Shown piece after piece: positions 9,791 to 19,410 of a stretch of 64,000 bases of DNA. How positions within the stretch are numbered: the stretch's first letter is position 1; every line of letters begins with the position of its first letter. A model generated the notes under the pieces. It was given only the letters and a program-made list of their open reading frames with translations. It was not told the origin of the DNA and ran no database searches. Both the position numbers and the translations under genes were made by a program. The stretch spans positions 7,609,900 through 7,673,899 of the forward strand of contig CM049322.1 in assembly GCA_026874595.1 (NCBI GenBank), in the 5' to 3' direction. Source of the stretch: Sipunculus nudus. Lineage: Eukaryota > Annelida > Sipuncula > Golfingiida > Sipunculidae.

Positions 9791-10792
9791 CTCGTCGACC
9801 CCAACCGACCTTTCACATCCAACCGACCTACAACTGGTCCACTTCTGACTTGAACCACACAACCGACCCCAGGCCCACAACTCTATTACTTCTTGGCATA
9901 AGGCAGAGGGAGGGGCCGCCCCCTCCCCCCCTCAAGTCCCCCCCTCCCCCACAGGGGAGCCGTCTGGGACCCAAAAGCGCCCATAGAGCGCTCTCAACTG
10001 ATAGTATAATAGACTCGGCCTGCTTATATAGTAGGGTTGTGGACACATTGAAAACTTTGGTGTGCGGCAGATTTTACGTTTGTGCAAGATGTACGCGCAA
10101 ACTGGAAAAGATATCGCAAATGTCACTCGTTGAACGCTTTAAGCATATTTTTCCGAAGATTTTAGCACATATTTCGTAAATGTTGTGTAGACCGTTGTCC
10201 GGCAAGTGGCCATTTTGTGTTGCTGACCAATATGTTGGCGTCAGTATCGCCACCTGCCGACGACCAGTGGAACTATATCAGATAGACAACAGATTTATCA
10301 AGTTGAAGGAACACAAATGTAACAAACATGTTCCCAAGCTACTAACGTTCATGTATAAATCTCTTGTGTATCATACTATAATTCACGGGAATCTGTTTGT
10401 CTGTCTGTCTGTCCGGATTCTTTCGCACGCTAGGGATTGCACGGTCGTCAAACTTCGTGGGAGGGTGCATCTTGGTCCGGGGAAGAGCAAGTTTATATTT
10501 TTTAGGCGTTTGGTAAAGAAATGGCCTCAAAATCGATAAAATTATTCTGGGTTTAATACCTGCGGTGTGCCATGGCCATTCTCACATTGTGCTTCCTCAT
10601 AATTTAAGAAATGTGTGCATGCAGGTACAGATATGGGTATACTCTAGTTAATTCTAAAGAGTACATATGATTTGCCCTGTAACTTAATATCTTCCAAATT
10701 ATAGCAAATATATATTCATAAGTGTTCATGGATTCCGTAGTCCAGCACGGTGGTGTATATTTTAATACATTTGAAGTCAATGCCAACTGTGG

Positions 10793-10866
10793 GGCCGGTT
10801 AGCTCAGTTGGTTAGAGTGTTGTGCTGATAACGCAAAGGTCGCGGGTTCGACCCCCGTACTGGCCA
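10793..10866 (+). tRNA. tRNA-Ile (anticodon GAT)
   Basis: The 74-nt sequence is a full cloverleaf. The acceptor pairs GGCCGGT with ACTGGCC, the anticodon stem TTGTG with CGCAA, and the anticodon GAT is at 10827-10829. The T arm is GCGGG-TTCGACC-CCCGT. The A box and B box are intact and a TTTTT pol III terminator follows within about 12 bp. The body looks like eukaryotic tRNA-Ile, but animal nuclear genes for this body usually carry AAT (read as inosine), so GAT is odd. Confidence 0.85.
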
Positions 10867-11421
10867 CGTATTCTTTTTGGTTTTAAGCCACATTCATCCA
10901 TTTTTATTCTTTCATTTCCTACCCAGGTACACAGCAGTTTATCAAAGAAAGTAAACTATTTTCTGTTGTTTATACATATCGAACAAAATTGAAATGGCCT
11001 TAGCAAACTGCAGGGACACATATACTTTAGTCTCTTACACGGGCATATGATGGCGCTCCCTCACCCAACAATATTGATTAAGATATAGACTGGTACCCCG
11101 CTCTATTATGGCACCGCTGCTCTAGGCCAATCATAGAGACGGGCGTACAACGCCATCTTTTGTACCCTTGGCAGACTGGTACCAACCCAAGTATATATTA
11201 TATATGATTAAAAAAATAAGCATTTTCGTTTGCTCAAATATGTTACCAAACGTTGGCCGTATATTAAATGTGACATTAATAATTAGATTAATAGAGATTA
11301 ATGATAAATCACTGCTCCGTACAGGTATCGATTGTCATCACGCTGCCAACTGTCTAGACCCCAAGTAAACAATTGAAGTAAACAATATGTATTACTGGGA
11401 TTAAAGGCATTTATATAGGTC

Positions 11422-11592
11422 GTCTGTGACGTCATACTTTCCATCAGCCAATCAAATCAAGGAACAGTACCTGCTCATGATAAAATGAGAAACTCACGTA
11501 CACAAAGCATGTAGTCCCTGTGGCGCAATCGGTAGCGCTTCCGGCTTTTAATCGGGAGGTTGGTGGTTCGAGCCCACCCAGGGACGTTATAC
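11422..11592 (+). repeat. 172-bp tRNA-bearing unit, copy 2
   Basis: This is a direct repeat of the unit at 7214-7385, lying 4.2 kb away with different flanks. It differs by scattered substitutions and includes the same leader and tRNA body. It is outside the foldback. Confidence 0.85.
11514..11586 (+). tRNA. Asn-derived tRNA with anticodon TTT (Lys), possibly a pseudogene
   Basis: The 73-nt cloverleaf has the same acceptor and T arm as the 7307-7379 tRNA-Asn, but the anticodon is TTT at 11547-11549, which would read Lys codons. The anticodon stem (TCCGG with TCGGG) still pairs, with G-T wobbles, and a T5 terminator follows about 10 bp downstream. If charged with Asn it would misread Lys codons. 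It may be a decayed duplicate or a changed-identity gene. Confidence 0.7.
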
Positions 11593-12055
11593 ATGTTTTT
11601 ATATCCCCTATACCATCCATACAGCGGCCCCTGTTGGTCATCTTGTACAACATATTTTGTACGAATTAGACCAATACGGTTCTATTCATTCATCACCACT
11701 TGTTTTGTGCTTTTTCCGCTACAACAATCAGCCCTTCCAGTGCGCAGAAGGATAATTACAAAGTGCATGTTTATATATCGGTTATTGTTCGCCGTGTCCG
11801 GCTCCACAATATGATGTTGATCAGGATAATGTTCATTGTATCATGTACGACAAATGGAACGGGAATGGGATGGGTTCAGATCGGACACATATTATGTTCA
11901 TTGGCGTGTAATGTCATTTAAACAGCGCAAGCTATTGAACGCCCCCTCACACCCTTCCCCACACACACACAAACACATTCATGTAGGCATGTTATAGTGA
12001 ATCGGTGAATCAATCAGTGACATCACAATAAACAAGACGGAGATGAAACTTACAT

Positions 12056-12061
12056 TTTATT
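12056..12061 (-). terminator. Polyadenylation signal for the helicase gene
   Basis: TTTATT on the plus strand (AATAAA on minus) lies 28 bp beyond the stop of the 12089-15268 gene. Confidence 0.6.
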
Positions 12062-12088
12062 CGACAATAAACACATCATACATAATTG

Positions 12089-15000
12089 CTAAACTGCATG
12101 AGTTGTGTTGGGGTGTAAAAGTATATACAGCAATCCCAGATGAGGGAAAAAAGCGCAACGACGGCGGAACATGTTACACGACACATAAAGTTCACGGCTG
12201 GCACGGGAGATAGCGACGTAAGGTGTCCTGAGGTCTCCGCACATGCCGTCACTTACAGAGACGGCCACCCGCTGGTATGTGTGACCTTGAGATTTGGTTA
12301 CAGTCACGGCCGTCTGCGAAACCATGGGGACGCGGAATGACGAGTGCAATGCGAAACGGGGCACGTCGATTTCTGGTTCTGTGATGTACTCTTCAGATGA
12401 CGGTAATGCGAGGCCGACCCAACCCGTCTCTTCGGAACACACCACCGCGCACCGCAGCTCGAACTTGTCGCCTGAGGAACGCACGGCTTTTACGAAACGG
12501 GGCAGGGTCGACTTTTCGTAAGGCTGGTAATTAAGGGCGTCGAACGGAGAATCGGCGGGTATGGTCCTGCTCCCGAGCACGGTGACTACTTCGGCTGTAT
12601 CTAATACCTGGTTCGGTATCACGTACCGCTGGTCGACAGCTCCCAGGCCTTTGTCCGCCGAGCCTTCCGGTTCTGTGAGGCACGTTAGACCCAGGTGCAC
12701 CTCACATTCGGAGATGTCCGGGTATTCGTCAGCGGCACGCATGTATGTTGTGCTGAGATCGGACACCAGCGTGTTCAGGTAGTCAAAATCCGTGGCAGGG
12801 TCGGGAGCATCTGCAGAAGCATCTACGTCGAAACGGCTAATGTTTTCGTCAACACAGTTACCTTCCTGTCCGAGTGAGTGTTTGGCCATGAAACGGTCAG
12901 CCACCCCCTTGTCGGACAGCAGGCTGTACAGGGCCTCGTACGCTCCTTGCAGGATGGCACAAACGAACGGTGTGTGGGCAGGGAGGAAGGACAGGCACAT
13001 CCTGGGTAGCGCCGTTCTCATCAGCAAGCGGAAAGGTCCCTTGAACCCTGTCAGCACGAACTGACATGCCCGCCGACATACAGCGGGCTTGCCGACCGGC
13101 AGGGTGTGCTTACACATGAGAACTCTGTATCTTTGAGGGAGCAAGGGGTCTGTCTGTCTCGCGTCCGGACGGGGGGTTTCCTTTTCCCGTACTTTGTGGC
13201 CGTTTACCGGGCCTTGGCTGTCCGTGAAGTTTTCTGGTGCCGGGTCGTCCGTGACTTCCCAAGTGTCCTTTGTCGCCTTTGGCCGCAGTATGTGGTTGTC
13301 TTCTCTCTTCCTGTCGGGTGGAGGGTAGTATTCGCCTTCTGGCTCGTACACTTTTCCACCCGCGAAATAATGCACAGACTCACTCGTGTACTCGAACCCA
13401 AACAGGTTCGGGGCGTGTGTGTATAGTGAGTCTATGAACGAATCGAGTGAGGTTAACACCAGCCCCGTTTCGGTAACCATCGGGGCCATTTGGTGATCGG
13501 ACCCCCAGTTCAGACCGACTGACGTGGAGCTGTTTTCCTTGTCTCCCGGAGGCTGTGCACCCGAGTTAGGTAGGGCTCGTTTTGCCCACGCGTCACGAAA
13601 CATGTCGTCCACCCTCCGGTTATCCTGCTTCTCACGTAACGGTCGTCGACGTTTCCTGCCCGGCATCCGCTGTTCTCTGAACTGCGCCTGCAAAACGGAC
13701 AGGTACGCGATCGCGTCGTGGACGTTCAGGAAAACCCATATGCCCAAATCGGCGGATTCCATAGTTTGTTTGCAACGTTTGTCATACTCTGCGACTTCGT
13801 CGTTACTGGCGAATATTCTGATGCAGCCTGTGAGGTCTGTCGCGGTGCCGTCCGCGGTTGTGTCCAGGCTCATTGGTTCCTCTACCACGTGGGACGGCAC
13901 CACGTGTTTGTCCAACAGACGGATGGTGTCGGGGTCCCTTATGCCGTAGTGAAGGTCGTAAAGGAGTTCGCTTATTTCCAAGTGGCACCTTTTGTTGACG
14001 TGCATCACGACGGTGTGATTTGGTTCGTACACGCCGGTGGCCTTGGCGATGATAGGGACGTTGCAAACATGCTGCAGCATGCTGACGGCCGGCACTCGGT
14101 TCGCCACGGGTCCCATACCGTCTGACCGTATAGCCGTCGACTGGCTTTCTGAACCCAGTAAAATGAAAACCAGAGGTTTCTCGTGGTAGATCCCAAGACG
14201 GCACGCCGCGTACCGATACAAGAAAGCGTATGTATATAAGTTGTAGCTGCTGGCCATCCCCGCCTCGTCCACTAGCACGACGTTACTGCTGCATATTTGA
14301 GGGAAATCAAACCGGAAACTAGACTGTAACCATGGCATGTCCACCCGTTTCAACCCCATGTTCGCCATGCATGTGAAGTCCCTGTGTTGTTGATCCTTCT
14401 TGTTACACCGCCCCTGCGTAGCGCCACTGCGAAGAGGTTTACTGGACGACACCTGACCGGCCAATTTTACCGCGGGATCGAAGCCGGGACGCATGCGGGA
14501 CCGTGGCTGTATTATTTTCCTGCCTTTGACGTACGATACCTTGTTCCCGTGCCGGGCCACAGTGTCGTCTTCCCTTTCGAATGCCTCGGCGTAGCGAGCC
14601 CATTCCGTACCCAGCGCCGTTTCTATCCTTTTAAGTTTCATTTTAAGGTTGTCGAACTGAGACCGGAAATTCCTGTGGTCTGTAAGAATCCCGTCCAGCT
14701 GGGCTTCTGCGAAGGAGGTAGGGTTCAAAGTCGAAGCCGGCTCGCGGGGTTCTGCTTCACGGCAGTTGTACATCAACTGCAATTTCGCTAACGTCCCGAC
14801 GCGCCCCACTTGGTGTGACTTCAGAGCGTTGTGGAGGTTGGTCACGGAGGCGTTTCCGGCGGCGGTGCACACCATATGTGTGTTGGCGGTGAGGATGTCC
14901 ACCAGCGTGCTTTTACCCGCGCCGGCCGGGCCCGTCACGACGTAACAGCGGAAATGTACGGGAGTGAAAGAACCAGGCGTCGCCGGAACGGTAGGGTCCG

Positions 15001-15268
15001 CCGCCCGGCGGAGGATCTCCCATTTGCAACGTTCTGCTTCGTCGGGTATCAAGGCCTGGTTCGGGTCGAATATAGAACTGGGGAACGGCCATGTCATATG
15101 TTCCAGTTGATGGAGCCATTTTTCTGTCTCGTACGGCGGCGACGGGCGCTGTATCCACGTTGGCACGGGGACGCGGTGTTGCTCGGTGCGAATCGACTCG
15201 GCCAAGTTGTCCGCTATACTTGTTGTTGTCAGAATGAGTCTCTCACGTTTATCTTCTGTCAAAGCCAT
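12089..15268 (-). CDS. Helicase-primase helicase subunit (UL5-like, SF1)
   Basis: This 1059-aa superfamily 1 helicase has the order of motifs of the herpesvirus UL5 family. Walker A is GPAGAGKST at residues 113-121. Walker B is VVLVDEAGM near 331-339, followed by the LLGSESQ motif III region. The C-terminal motifs TKSQGHTYQRVAVSV and YVAISRASRELYV lie near 1000-1040. It would unwind the viral origin and fork in the nucleus as the ATPase of the helicase-primase complex. The start is an ATG at 15266-15268. The middle third, about residues 540-760, is Lys/Arg/Pro-rich and variable. A protease/scaffold gene on the same strand lies 203 bp upstream, with a TCACGTGA palindrome between them. No primase partner was identified with confidence in the window. 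Confidence 0.88.
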   Translation of the reverse strand: MALTEDKRERLILTTTSIADNLAESIRTEQHRVPVPTWIQRPSPPYETEKWLHQLEHMTWPFPSSIFDPNQALIPDEAERCKWEILRRAADPTVPATPGSFTPVHFRCYVVTGPAGAGKSTLVDILTANTHMVCTAAGNASVTNLHNALKSHQVGRVGTLAKLQLMYNCREAEPREPASTLNPTSFAEAQLDGILTDHRNFRSQFDNLKMKLKRIETALGTEWARYAEAFEREDDTVARHGNKVSYVKGRKIIQPRSRMRPGFDPAVKLAGQVSSSKPLRSGATQGRCNKKDQQHRDFTCMANMGLKRVDMPWLQSSFRFDFPQICSSNVVLVDEAGMASSYNLYTYAFLYRYAACRLGIYHEKPLVFILLGSESQSTAIRSDGMGPVANRVPAVSMLQHVCNVPIIAKATGVYEPNHTVVMHVNKRCHLEISELLYDLHYGIRDPDTIRLLDKHVVPSHVVEEPMSLDTTADGTATDLTGCIRIFASNDEVAEYDKRCKQTMESADLGIWVFLNVHDAIAYLSVLQAQFREQRMPGRKRRRPLREKQDNRRVDDMFRDAWAKRALPNSGAQPPGDKENSSTSVGLNWGSDHQMAPMVTETGLVLTSLDSFIDSLYTHAPNLFGFEYTSESVHYFAGGKVYEPEGEYYPPPDRKREDNHILRPKATKDTWEVTDDPAPENFTDSQGPVNGHKVREKETPRPDARQTDPLLPQRYRVLMCKHTLPVGKPAVCRRACQFVLTGFKGPFRLLMRTALPRMCLSFLPAHTPFVCAILQGAYEALYSLLSDKGVADRFMAKHSLGQEGNCVDENISRFDVDASADAPDPATDFDYLNTLVSDLSTTYMRAADEYPDISECEVHLGLTCLTEPEGSADKGLGAVDQRYVIPNQVLDTAEVVTVLGSRTIPADSPFDALNYQPYEKSTLPRFVKAVRSSGDKFELRCAVVCSEETGWVGLALPSSEEYITEPEIDVPRFALHSSFRVPMVSQTAVTVTKSQGHTYQRVAVSVSDGMCGDLRTPYVAISRASRELYVSCNMFRRRCAFFPHLGLLYILLHPNTTHAV

Positions 15269-15446
15269 CTGTCAAAGATGTCTGTTCGTGTACAATATGC
15301 GCAGGAGGGAGCTCAAAATAAAATGTTAGGATGGCGTGCCCTGTGTCAGGTCAGACTGCTTAAAAGTGGTGCACTGACTCACCTCGAGGCGGGAGCATGA
15401 CTGATTAGGGTAATCGGGAGCCCCTGTGTTATATATGTTATATACA

Positions 15447-15456
15447 GTCACGTGAC
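15447..15456. promoter_or_regulatory. GTCACGTGAC palindrome (E-box/CLEAR type)
   Basis: The ten-base palindrome matches the published CLEAR consensus for MITF/TFE bHLH factors and lies between the helicase start and the protease stop. A second copy of the same ten bases is at 60627-60636. Function is inferred. Confidence 0.4.
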
Positions 15457-15471
15457 ATATGCGCGCGCCAT

Positions 15472-17673
15472 TCAAAAACTGGATGCGGCTGGGGGCTTCA
15501 ACATCTTATCCAATAACTTCAGCCTATCTGTCACAACCTTTGACAGTGCTGGCTCTTTTTCAGCGGACGGTTCCCGTTCGGCCTCTACGGTGTCTGCTGG
15601 TTTACCGCGTGGTTTATCCCTGCCGGTTTGGCCACCCTCTGTAGGGGTGTCAGACGTGACAGCGGAGGAGACCTGTGGTTCACCTGACGCAACGTCACCT
15701 CTGTCACGTCTGTTTTGCTCTACGACATCTGCGATACCCCGAACAAGTTCTTGCAGTAACGCGCGACTGTCACGGCCGTCTTTTTGGTCACCCACCGTAG
15801 TCTCAATAGACGGGGGATGGGCAGGAGCATGTGCTGCGGCTGGCTGAACGGAAGGTTGACTGGCTTGAAACGTGTGAGGTGGGTGGGCAGGGTGAACGTT
15901 TGTGTGAACGTGTGTTGTCAGTTTTTCCACCGTCTCCTGCAGTGTTTTAACGGTGGACTCGAGCCCGGCAGGGGAAAAAACGGACGCTCTTTGCGTTTCT
16001 GGGGATTTCAACATATCAAGCCCGGAGTGGCCACCAGTGTCCGACGTGCGTGCGTGGTTGTGATGCGCGGCTTCTTGTTCCGTTTTATCATCAGCTCTTG
16101 ACGATGACCCTGTCCTTCTGTCCGCGATATGCTGTTTACCGTTATCACCGTAAAAATAATAATGCACGGTGGAGGGTTGCTGCTGCGTGTGCGGCGTTTG
16201 TACCGTGTGCCTGTCGAACCCGGTCGTGCTGCGGTCACTCGCAAAGGGTGGGGGCGGCGCCACAGGTGCTTGCGGGTACAACGGTGTCGCGGGTGGCTGA
16301 TAGGGCGAGAAGCGCGCTGATGCATAATGCCCTGGTTGGAAGACGGGCCCTGCGTTCGTCGGCGAACCCGGCCACCAGACCCCGGACCCTGGCGCATAAG
16401 CTGACGGCTGCGTTTGTGTTCCGACCGTCGGGGATGCGTAACCGAAAGAACCGTGCGGCCATGGTGCAGCCTGAATCTGCACAGGCGCTTCCGCATCGAC
16501 CCGGCCGTACTTAGATTTCAACCTTTGCAGTAGTTCTTCTTGACCCGTTATCCACTCCTTCATGTCCGCTGTTAACTGCCCGGAACCGTTTGGGGTTACT
16601 GGCGCGTTACTGTTTGATGATGACATGTCTGCGGCCAGTCGTTCGGGGTTTCCGGAACTGCCTTCCACTACGGTCAAGGTCGATTTGCCCCTGTCTGAAA
16701 GATTGATCGGATCGGTGTCGTCAGAATGTTCCTGTTCATCACAAATACACGTTTGTGGTGAAGCTGGTTTCAGCGGTGTTTGTGGTGAAGCTGGTTTCAG
16801 CGGTGTTGAGGTTTCAGCGTGCCCAGCGAGTGGACTGTCCGCACCAGCGTCTGATTTGTTTTCAGCGTCAATAAATGTCGAAGCCAACCCAAGCTGTTCG
16901 AGTTCTTGTTTCTTGCATTGTTTTACCGTGAAAGGGTTCAGTGCTGCCCCCAAGAGCAGGTTATGCCAGGTGGGCACTGTGGTCTCGTCTGTGCTGAATG
17001 TCTCCTCTGGGAGGACACGCCCTTCAGCCTCTTTAATGATATCCCTGTACAATTCCGGGCTCAGGCCGAGGTGTTTGAACAGGTTCTCGTTTTCAGTGTG
17101 CTCACAATCCGGTTCGTCCAAATGCAGACTTGTGCAGTACATGGCAAGGCAGCCTGCACGGGCGTTGTTCATCGTCAACGAAACGTGGTTCAGGAAGTCC
17201 GGTCCGGCAGCAATCTCCAGGTCCTCCTTAGTCGGACAACCCTGTTCTGAAAACGTGTCTGACAACTTCAGTGAGGACAACGACACAGCGGGGAACAGCG
17301 CCCGCAGAAGGTCTTTCGTAGAAGCGTTTTCACGGTTTGCCGGTGATCTGTCCACAAAGTAGGGACACGCCCGTGTGAGCACACCCACGAACCTCGGGTC
17401 CAACTGTATTACCCCAAACAGCCCGACGTCTGGGAGATGACGTATGTGTATCAAGCTCCCGACAGGGGGGGAGAGCCGGTCGTGTGTGATGAACACGGGT
17501 TTGGTGCATGACGCGTTTCTGTTCACATCCTTCGGTGCATCTGAACTATCGTCCACCCCTAGTGATACGTGACGTAAGATGGCGTCTGAAAGACGGTATT
17601 TTCCACGATCGGGTCCGTTTAACCTTTTCCATACCTGGGGACATGTACTGGCTAAACAGCAAACTGCAAACAT
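15472..17673 (-). CDS. Capsid maturational protease and scaffold (assemblin, UL26-like)
   Basis: This 733-aa protein has a serine protease domain at residues 1 to about 265 and a scaffold region after it. The probable triad is His79 (in HIRHLPDVGLFGVI), Ser165 (in FLNHVSLTMNNARAG) and His184. The Ser-to-His spacing of 19 and the HVSL box fit the herpesvirus S21 family. A possible release site is Ala264-Ser265 (LGLAS). The scaffold part is Pro/Gln/His-rich, with a tandem KPASPQT repeat at about 290-308 and a Lys/Leu-rich C-terminus (RLKLLDKMLK) where the scaffold normally binds the capsid protein. It would template procapsid assembly and then digest the scaffold. The start is an ATG at 17673. 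It lies upstream of the probable major capsid gene on the opposite strand, with one unknown gene between. Confidence 0.82.
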   Translation of the reverse strand: MFAVCCLASTCPQVWKRLNGPDRGKYRLSDAILRHVSLGVDDSSDAPKDVNRNASCTKPVFITHDRLSPPVGSLIHIRHLPDVGLFGVIQLDPRFVGVLTRACPYFVDRSPANRENASTKDLLRALFPAVSLSSLKLSDTFSEQGCPTKEDLEIAAGPDFLNHVSLTMNNARAGCLAMYCTSLHLDEPDCEHTENENLFKHLGLSPELYRDIIKEAEGRVLPEETFSTDETTVPTWHNLLLGAALNPFTVKQCKKQELEQLGLASTFIDAENKSDAGADSPLAGHAETSTPLKPASPQTPLKPASPQTCICDEQEHSDDTDPINLSDRGKSTLTVVEGSSGNPERLAADMSSSNSNAPVTPNGSGQLTADMKEWITGQEELLQRLKSKYGRVDAEAPVQIQAAPWPHGSFGYASPTVGTQTQPSAYAPGSGVWWPGSPTNAGPVFQPGHYASARFSPYQPPATPLYPQAPVAPPPPFASDRSTTGFDRHTVQTPHTQQQPSTVHYYFYGDNGKQHIADRRTGSSSRADDKTEQEAAHHNHARTSDTGGHSGLDMLKSPETQRASVFSPAGLESTVKTLQETVEKLTTHVHTNVHPAHPPHTFQASQPSVQPAAAHAPAHPPSIETTVGDQKDGRDSRALLQELVRGIADVVEQNRRDRGDVASGEPQVSSAVTSDTPTEGGQTGRDKPRGKPADTVEAEREPSAEKEPALSKVVTDRLKLLDKMLKPPAASSF

Positions 17674-17806
17674 GTTTATGGTGCTCGTGCAATTATGTCA
17701 CATGTCATTTGTCGTCGTTTTCTGGCGCTTGCACCGGGGTAAATAAACAGTGCGGTTATGTTCTTCTTCGTGATTTCTTTCGGCGGGAGGGGTTTCTGTC
17801 GTATAC

Positions 17807-19183
17807 TTAATGTTCAGGCATCGGCAGGTGCAACTTTGCCGGCGGGAACACTGCCCGTTCGGCTCGTGCTTCTGCGCTCTGTGTTCTGTTGTCGCGAAAA
17901 ATCTGCACAGTGTCCCGTATCTCGCCCAGTGGATGCAAACGTGGAAACATGTAATGTTCTCCCAACGTGTAAAGTTCCAGACTGTGTTTGTTTTCCACCG
18001 CCTCGGTCTGTGCGTGTTGACGTGTCGGGTCAGTGTTTGTACCTTCCCTGATGTGTTTTCCACCTTCCGTCTCGGTTGTGTTTATGTCGCGTGGGCACAC
18101 ACCCGCTAGTTCCGCGCACGTTTGGTGTATGTGCCTGTCGATGGCCGTTTTTACGCCGGCGAGTACTTGCGTGTGATCACGTGAGAATGGTGTTATATTC
18201 AGGTGCCAAGGGTCATGTGCCGTACGTGTTTTTGTGGTGATCAGCAGGCAAGGGTAAGCGTGCGTCCACATCTCCCACGCGTTTAACACGCATGTACCGT
18301 CGCATTGGGATGAAGTGATGGGCCGCGCTGCAGCGCTCGCGACAACCTTAGCCAAAGTCGACCTGGTGTCTCTGTTAGAACAATGGGAGTGCATAACCGC
18401 CAGAGCACGTAGTACATGCGTTGTTTCGCGTGATACGTTTCCGGCCGGCGCTCCCCTCAGTAACGCCCACATACTTGCGTATAGGTACACAGTCTCAAAA
18501 GTTGCGAACACTGGGAGCCCGATTTGCACGTATGAGCAGGCCAACGACACCAGGGTGGCGTCGAACAACAGGAGGACTCCCACCGTTCGCAACTGTAACT
18601 GTTTCAGTTTCAGCGAAGGATTCCCTTTGTTGTTCTTTATCCTTGACTCTGCTGTATTGAATATATTTCCCGTTTTACGGTTGGGGGCCAAGGTGAAACC
18701 CATTATGCTCGCCAGCTCGTCCAGCCACGTGCCAGAAAACACATCTGTACTTACGTTTGCGATATGCCGGTCCCACGAGACGCTGACCGTGTCTTGACCG
18801 TGAACGTCCACGTAGTGTTCGAGCAAATGTGTGGCCAGCTGCTTCAGTTCTGGTTGGGCCCCGTGTGTTGTGTGATGGCCGTTATCCCCAGCGTTTGATG
18901 CTGGGTCGTTAACCGTGTTTGGTTCGCCGTTCTTTGCGGCACTGTGATTGTCCCCGCCCCTCGTCCTCTTCGCCCTTCTGGTCTGCCTGGTCAGCTGTAA
19001 GATGCATTGTTCCCATTCCTTGTGAGACTTAACGAATTCCTGTAAGGCTGGGGCGACTGTTGTGTACCACCAATCCACGGGATGGCCGTCCTTATTTTCC
19101 CCGTGTAGCTGACGTGTTTTCCTGAACCATGAATCCACGTGCTCTGCCACTTGTTTGATGTGTGAACGGATATCCTTTTGCAT
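17807..19183 (-). CDS. Unknown protein, 458 aa, in the capsid block
   Basis: I do not recognise this protein. The frame opens with GTG at 19222, but the first ATG is at 19183, which I use. Residues 1-60 are basic and Trp-rich. A charged linker (about 70-110, Asn/His/Gly-rich) precedes a more globular part with a hydrophobic stretch near 215-260 (VGVLLLFDATLVSLACSYVQIGLPVF) that could be buried helix or membrane. The C-terminus is rich in Thr, Glu and Asn. It lies between protease/scaffold and the probable major capsid gene, so a triplex or other capsid role is possible but is only an inference from position. Confidence 0.7.
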   Translation of the reverse strand: MQKDIRSHIKQVAEHVDSWFRKTRQLHGENKDGHPVDWWYTTVAPALQEFVKSHKEWEQCILQLTRQTRRAKRTRGGDNHSAAKNGEPNTVNDPASNAGDNGHHTTHGAQPELKQLATHLLEHYVDVHGQDTVSVSWDRHIANVSTDVFSGTWLDELASIMGFTLAPNRKTGNIFNTAESRIKNNKGNPSLKLKQLQLRTVGVLLLFDATLVSLACSYVQIGLPVFATFETVYLYASMWALLRGAPAGNVSRETTHVLRALAVMHSHCSNRDTRSTLAKVVASAAARPITSSQCDGTCVLNAWEMWTHAYPCLLITTKTRTAHDPWHLNITPFSRDHTQVLAGVKTAIDRHIHQTCAELAGVCPRDINTTETEGGKHIREGTNTDPTRQHAQTEAVENKHSLELYTLGEHYMFPRLHPLGEIRDTVQIFRDNRTQSAEARAERAVFPPAKLHLPMPEH

Positions 19184-19343
19184 GGCCCGGTGTATATTTG
19201 TGTGTGTGCGGTGTTGTACCACGTAATCATACCCTGTCTAGTCGGGGTCTTCTGATGGTATGAGTTCCAGAAGTCGCTCCACACTCTGAAGTATCACTTG
19301 TGTGTTTCACACGCCGAACTCATTTTTTGTAAAGCTGCCTTGT

Positions 19344-19349
19344 CACGTG
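19344..19349 (+). promoter_or_regulatory. CACGTG E-box upstream of the probable major capsid gene
   Basis: The E-box lies about 54 bp upstream of the TATA box of the 19499 gene. Confidence 0.3.
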
Positions 19350-19402
19350 GTTGCCACAGCATATCATGCAGCAGTAGGAAACGGTTTGACGCCAGACCTC
19401 CT

Positions 19403-19410
19403 TATAAAAG
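19403..19410 (+). promoter_or_regulatory. TATA box (TATAAAAG)
   Basis: A canonical TATA box lies 89 bp upstream of the ATG at 19499 and is followed by a GC-rich start region. It is the best TATA in the capsid block. Confidence 0.6.

Larger units (their letters stand above)
6978..10235. repeat. Large imperfect inverted repeat (foldback), centre near 8722
   Basis: The left arm (6978 to about 8720) and the right arm (about 8724 to 10235) are reverse complements of each other with substitutions and indels. Matching landmarks are the CCGGACAACGGTCTACA block (about 7009 and the complement near 10190), CCACAACCCTACTATATAA (7123-7142 and the complement near 10030), and TCCCAGACGGCTCCCCTGTG. The left arm is about 240 bp longer. 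Most of that is explained by a 172-bp tRNA-bearing unit present only there. The centre is a GC-rich hairpin. This could be a foldback transposon, a replication origin or an internal viral repeat. Confidence 0.8.
6547..12055. other. Gene-free, tRNA-bearing segment of about 5.5 kb, host-like
   Basis: No credible protein gene lies here. The open frames between 7264 and 9672 are by-products of GC-rich repeats and tRNA genes. The segment contains three tRNA genes, a 3.2-kb foldback structure with nested tandem repeats, long G or C homopolymer runs, a (TGTC)n tract near 10398-10413, and AT-rich spacer from 10,550 to 12,050. The flanks on both sides are dense viral coding sequence. The composition and contents look like cellular DNA, captured or inserted, or like a viral repeat region that carries host tRNA genes. 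Sequence alone does not decide between these. Confidence 0.7.

Noticed and set aside
10180-10539. Plus-strand frame of 119 aa downstream of the foldback
   Set aside because: It spans repeat-derived and host-like non-coding DNA and contains a (TGTC)n tract. No domain or promoter supports it.
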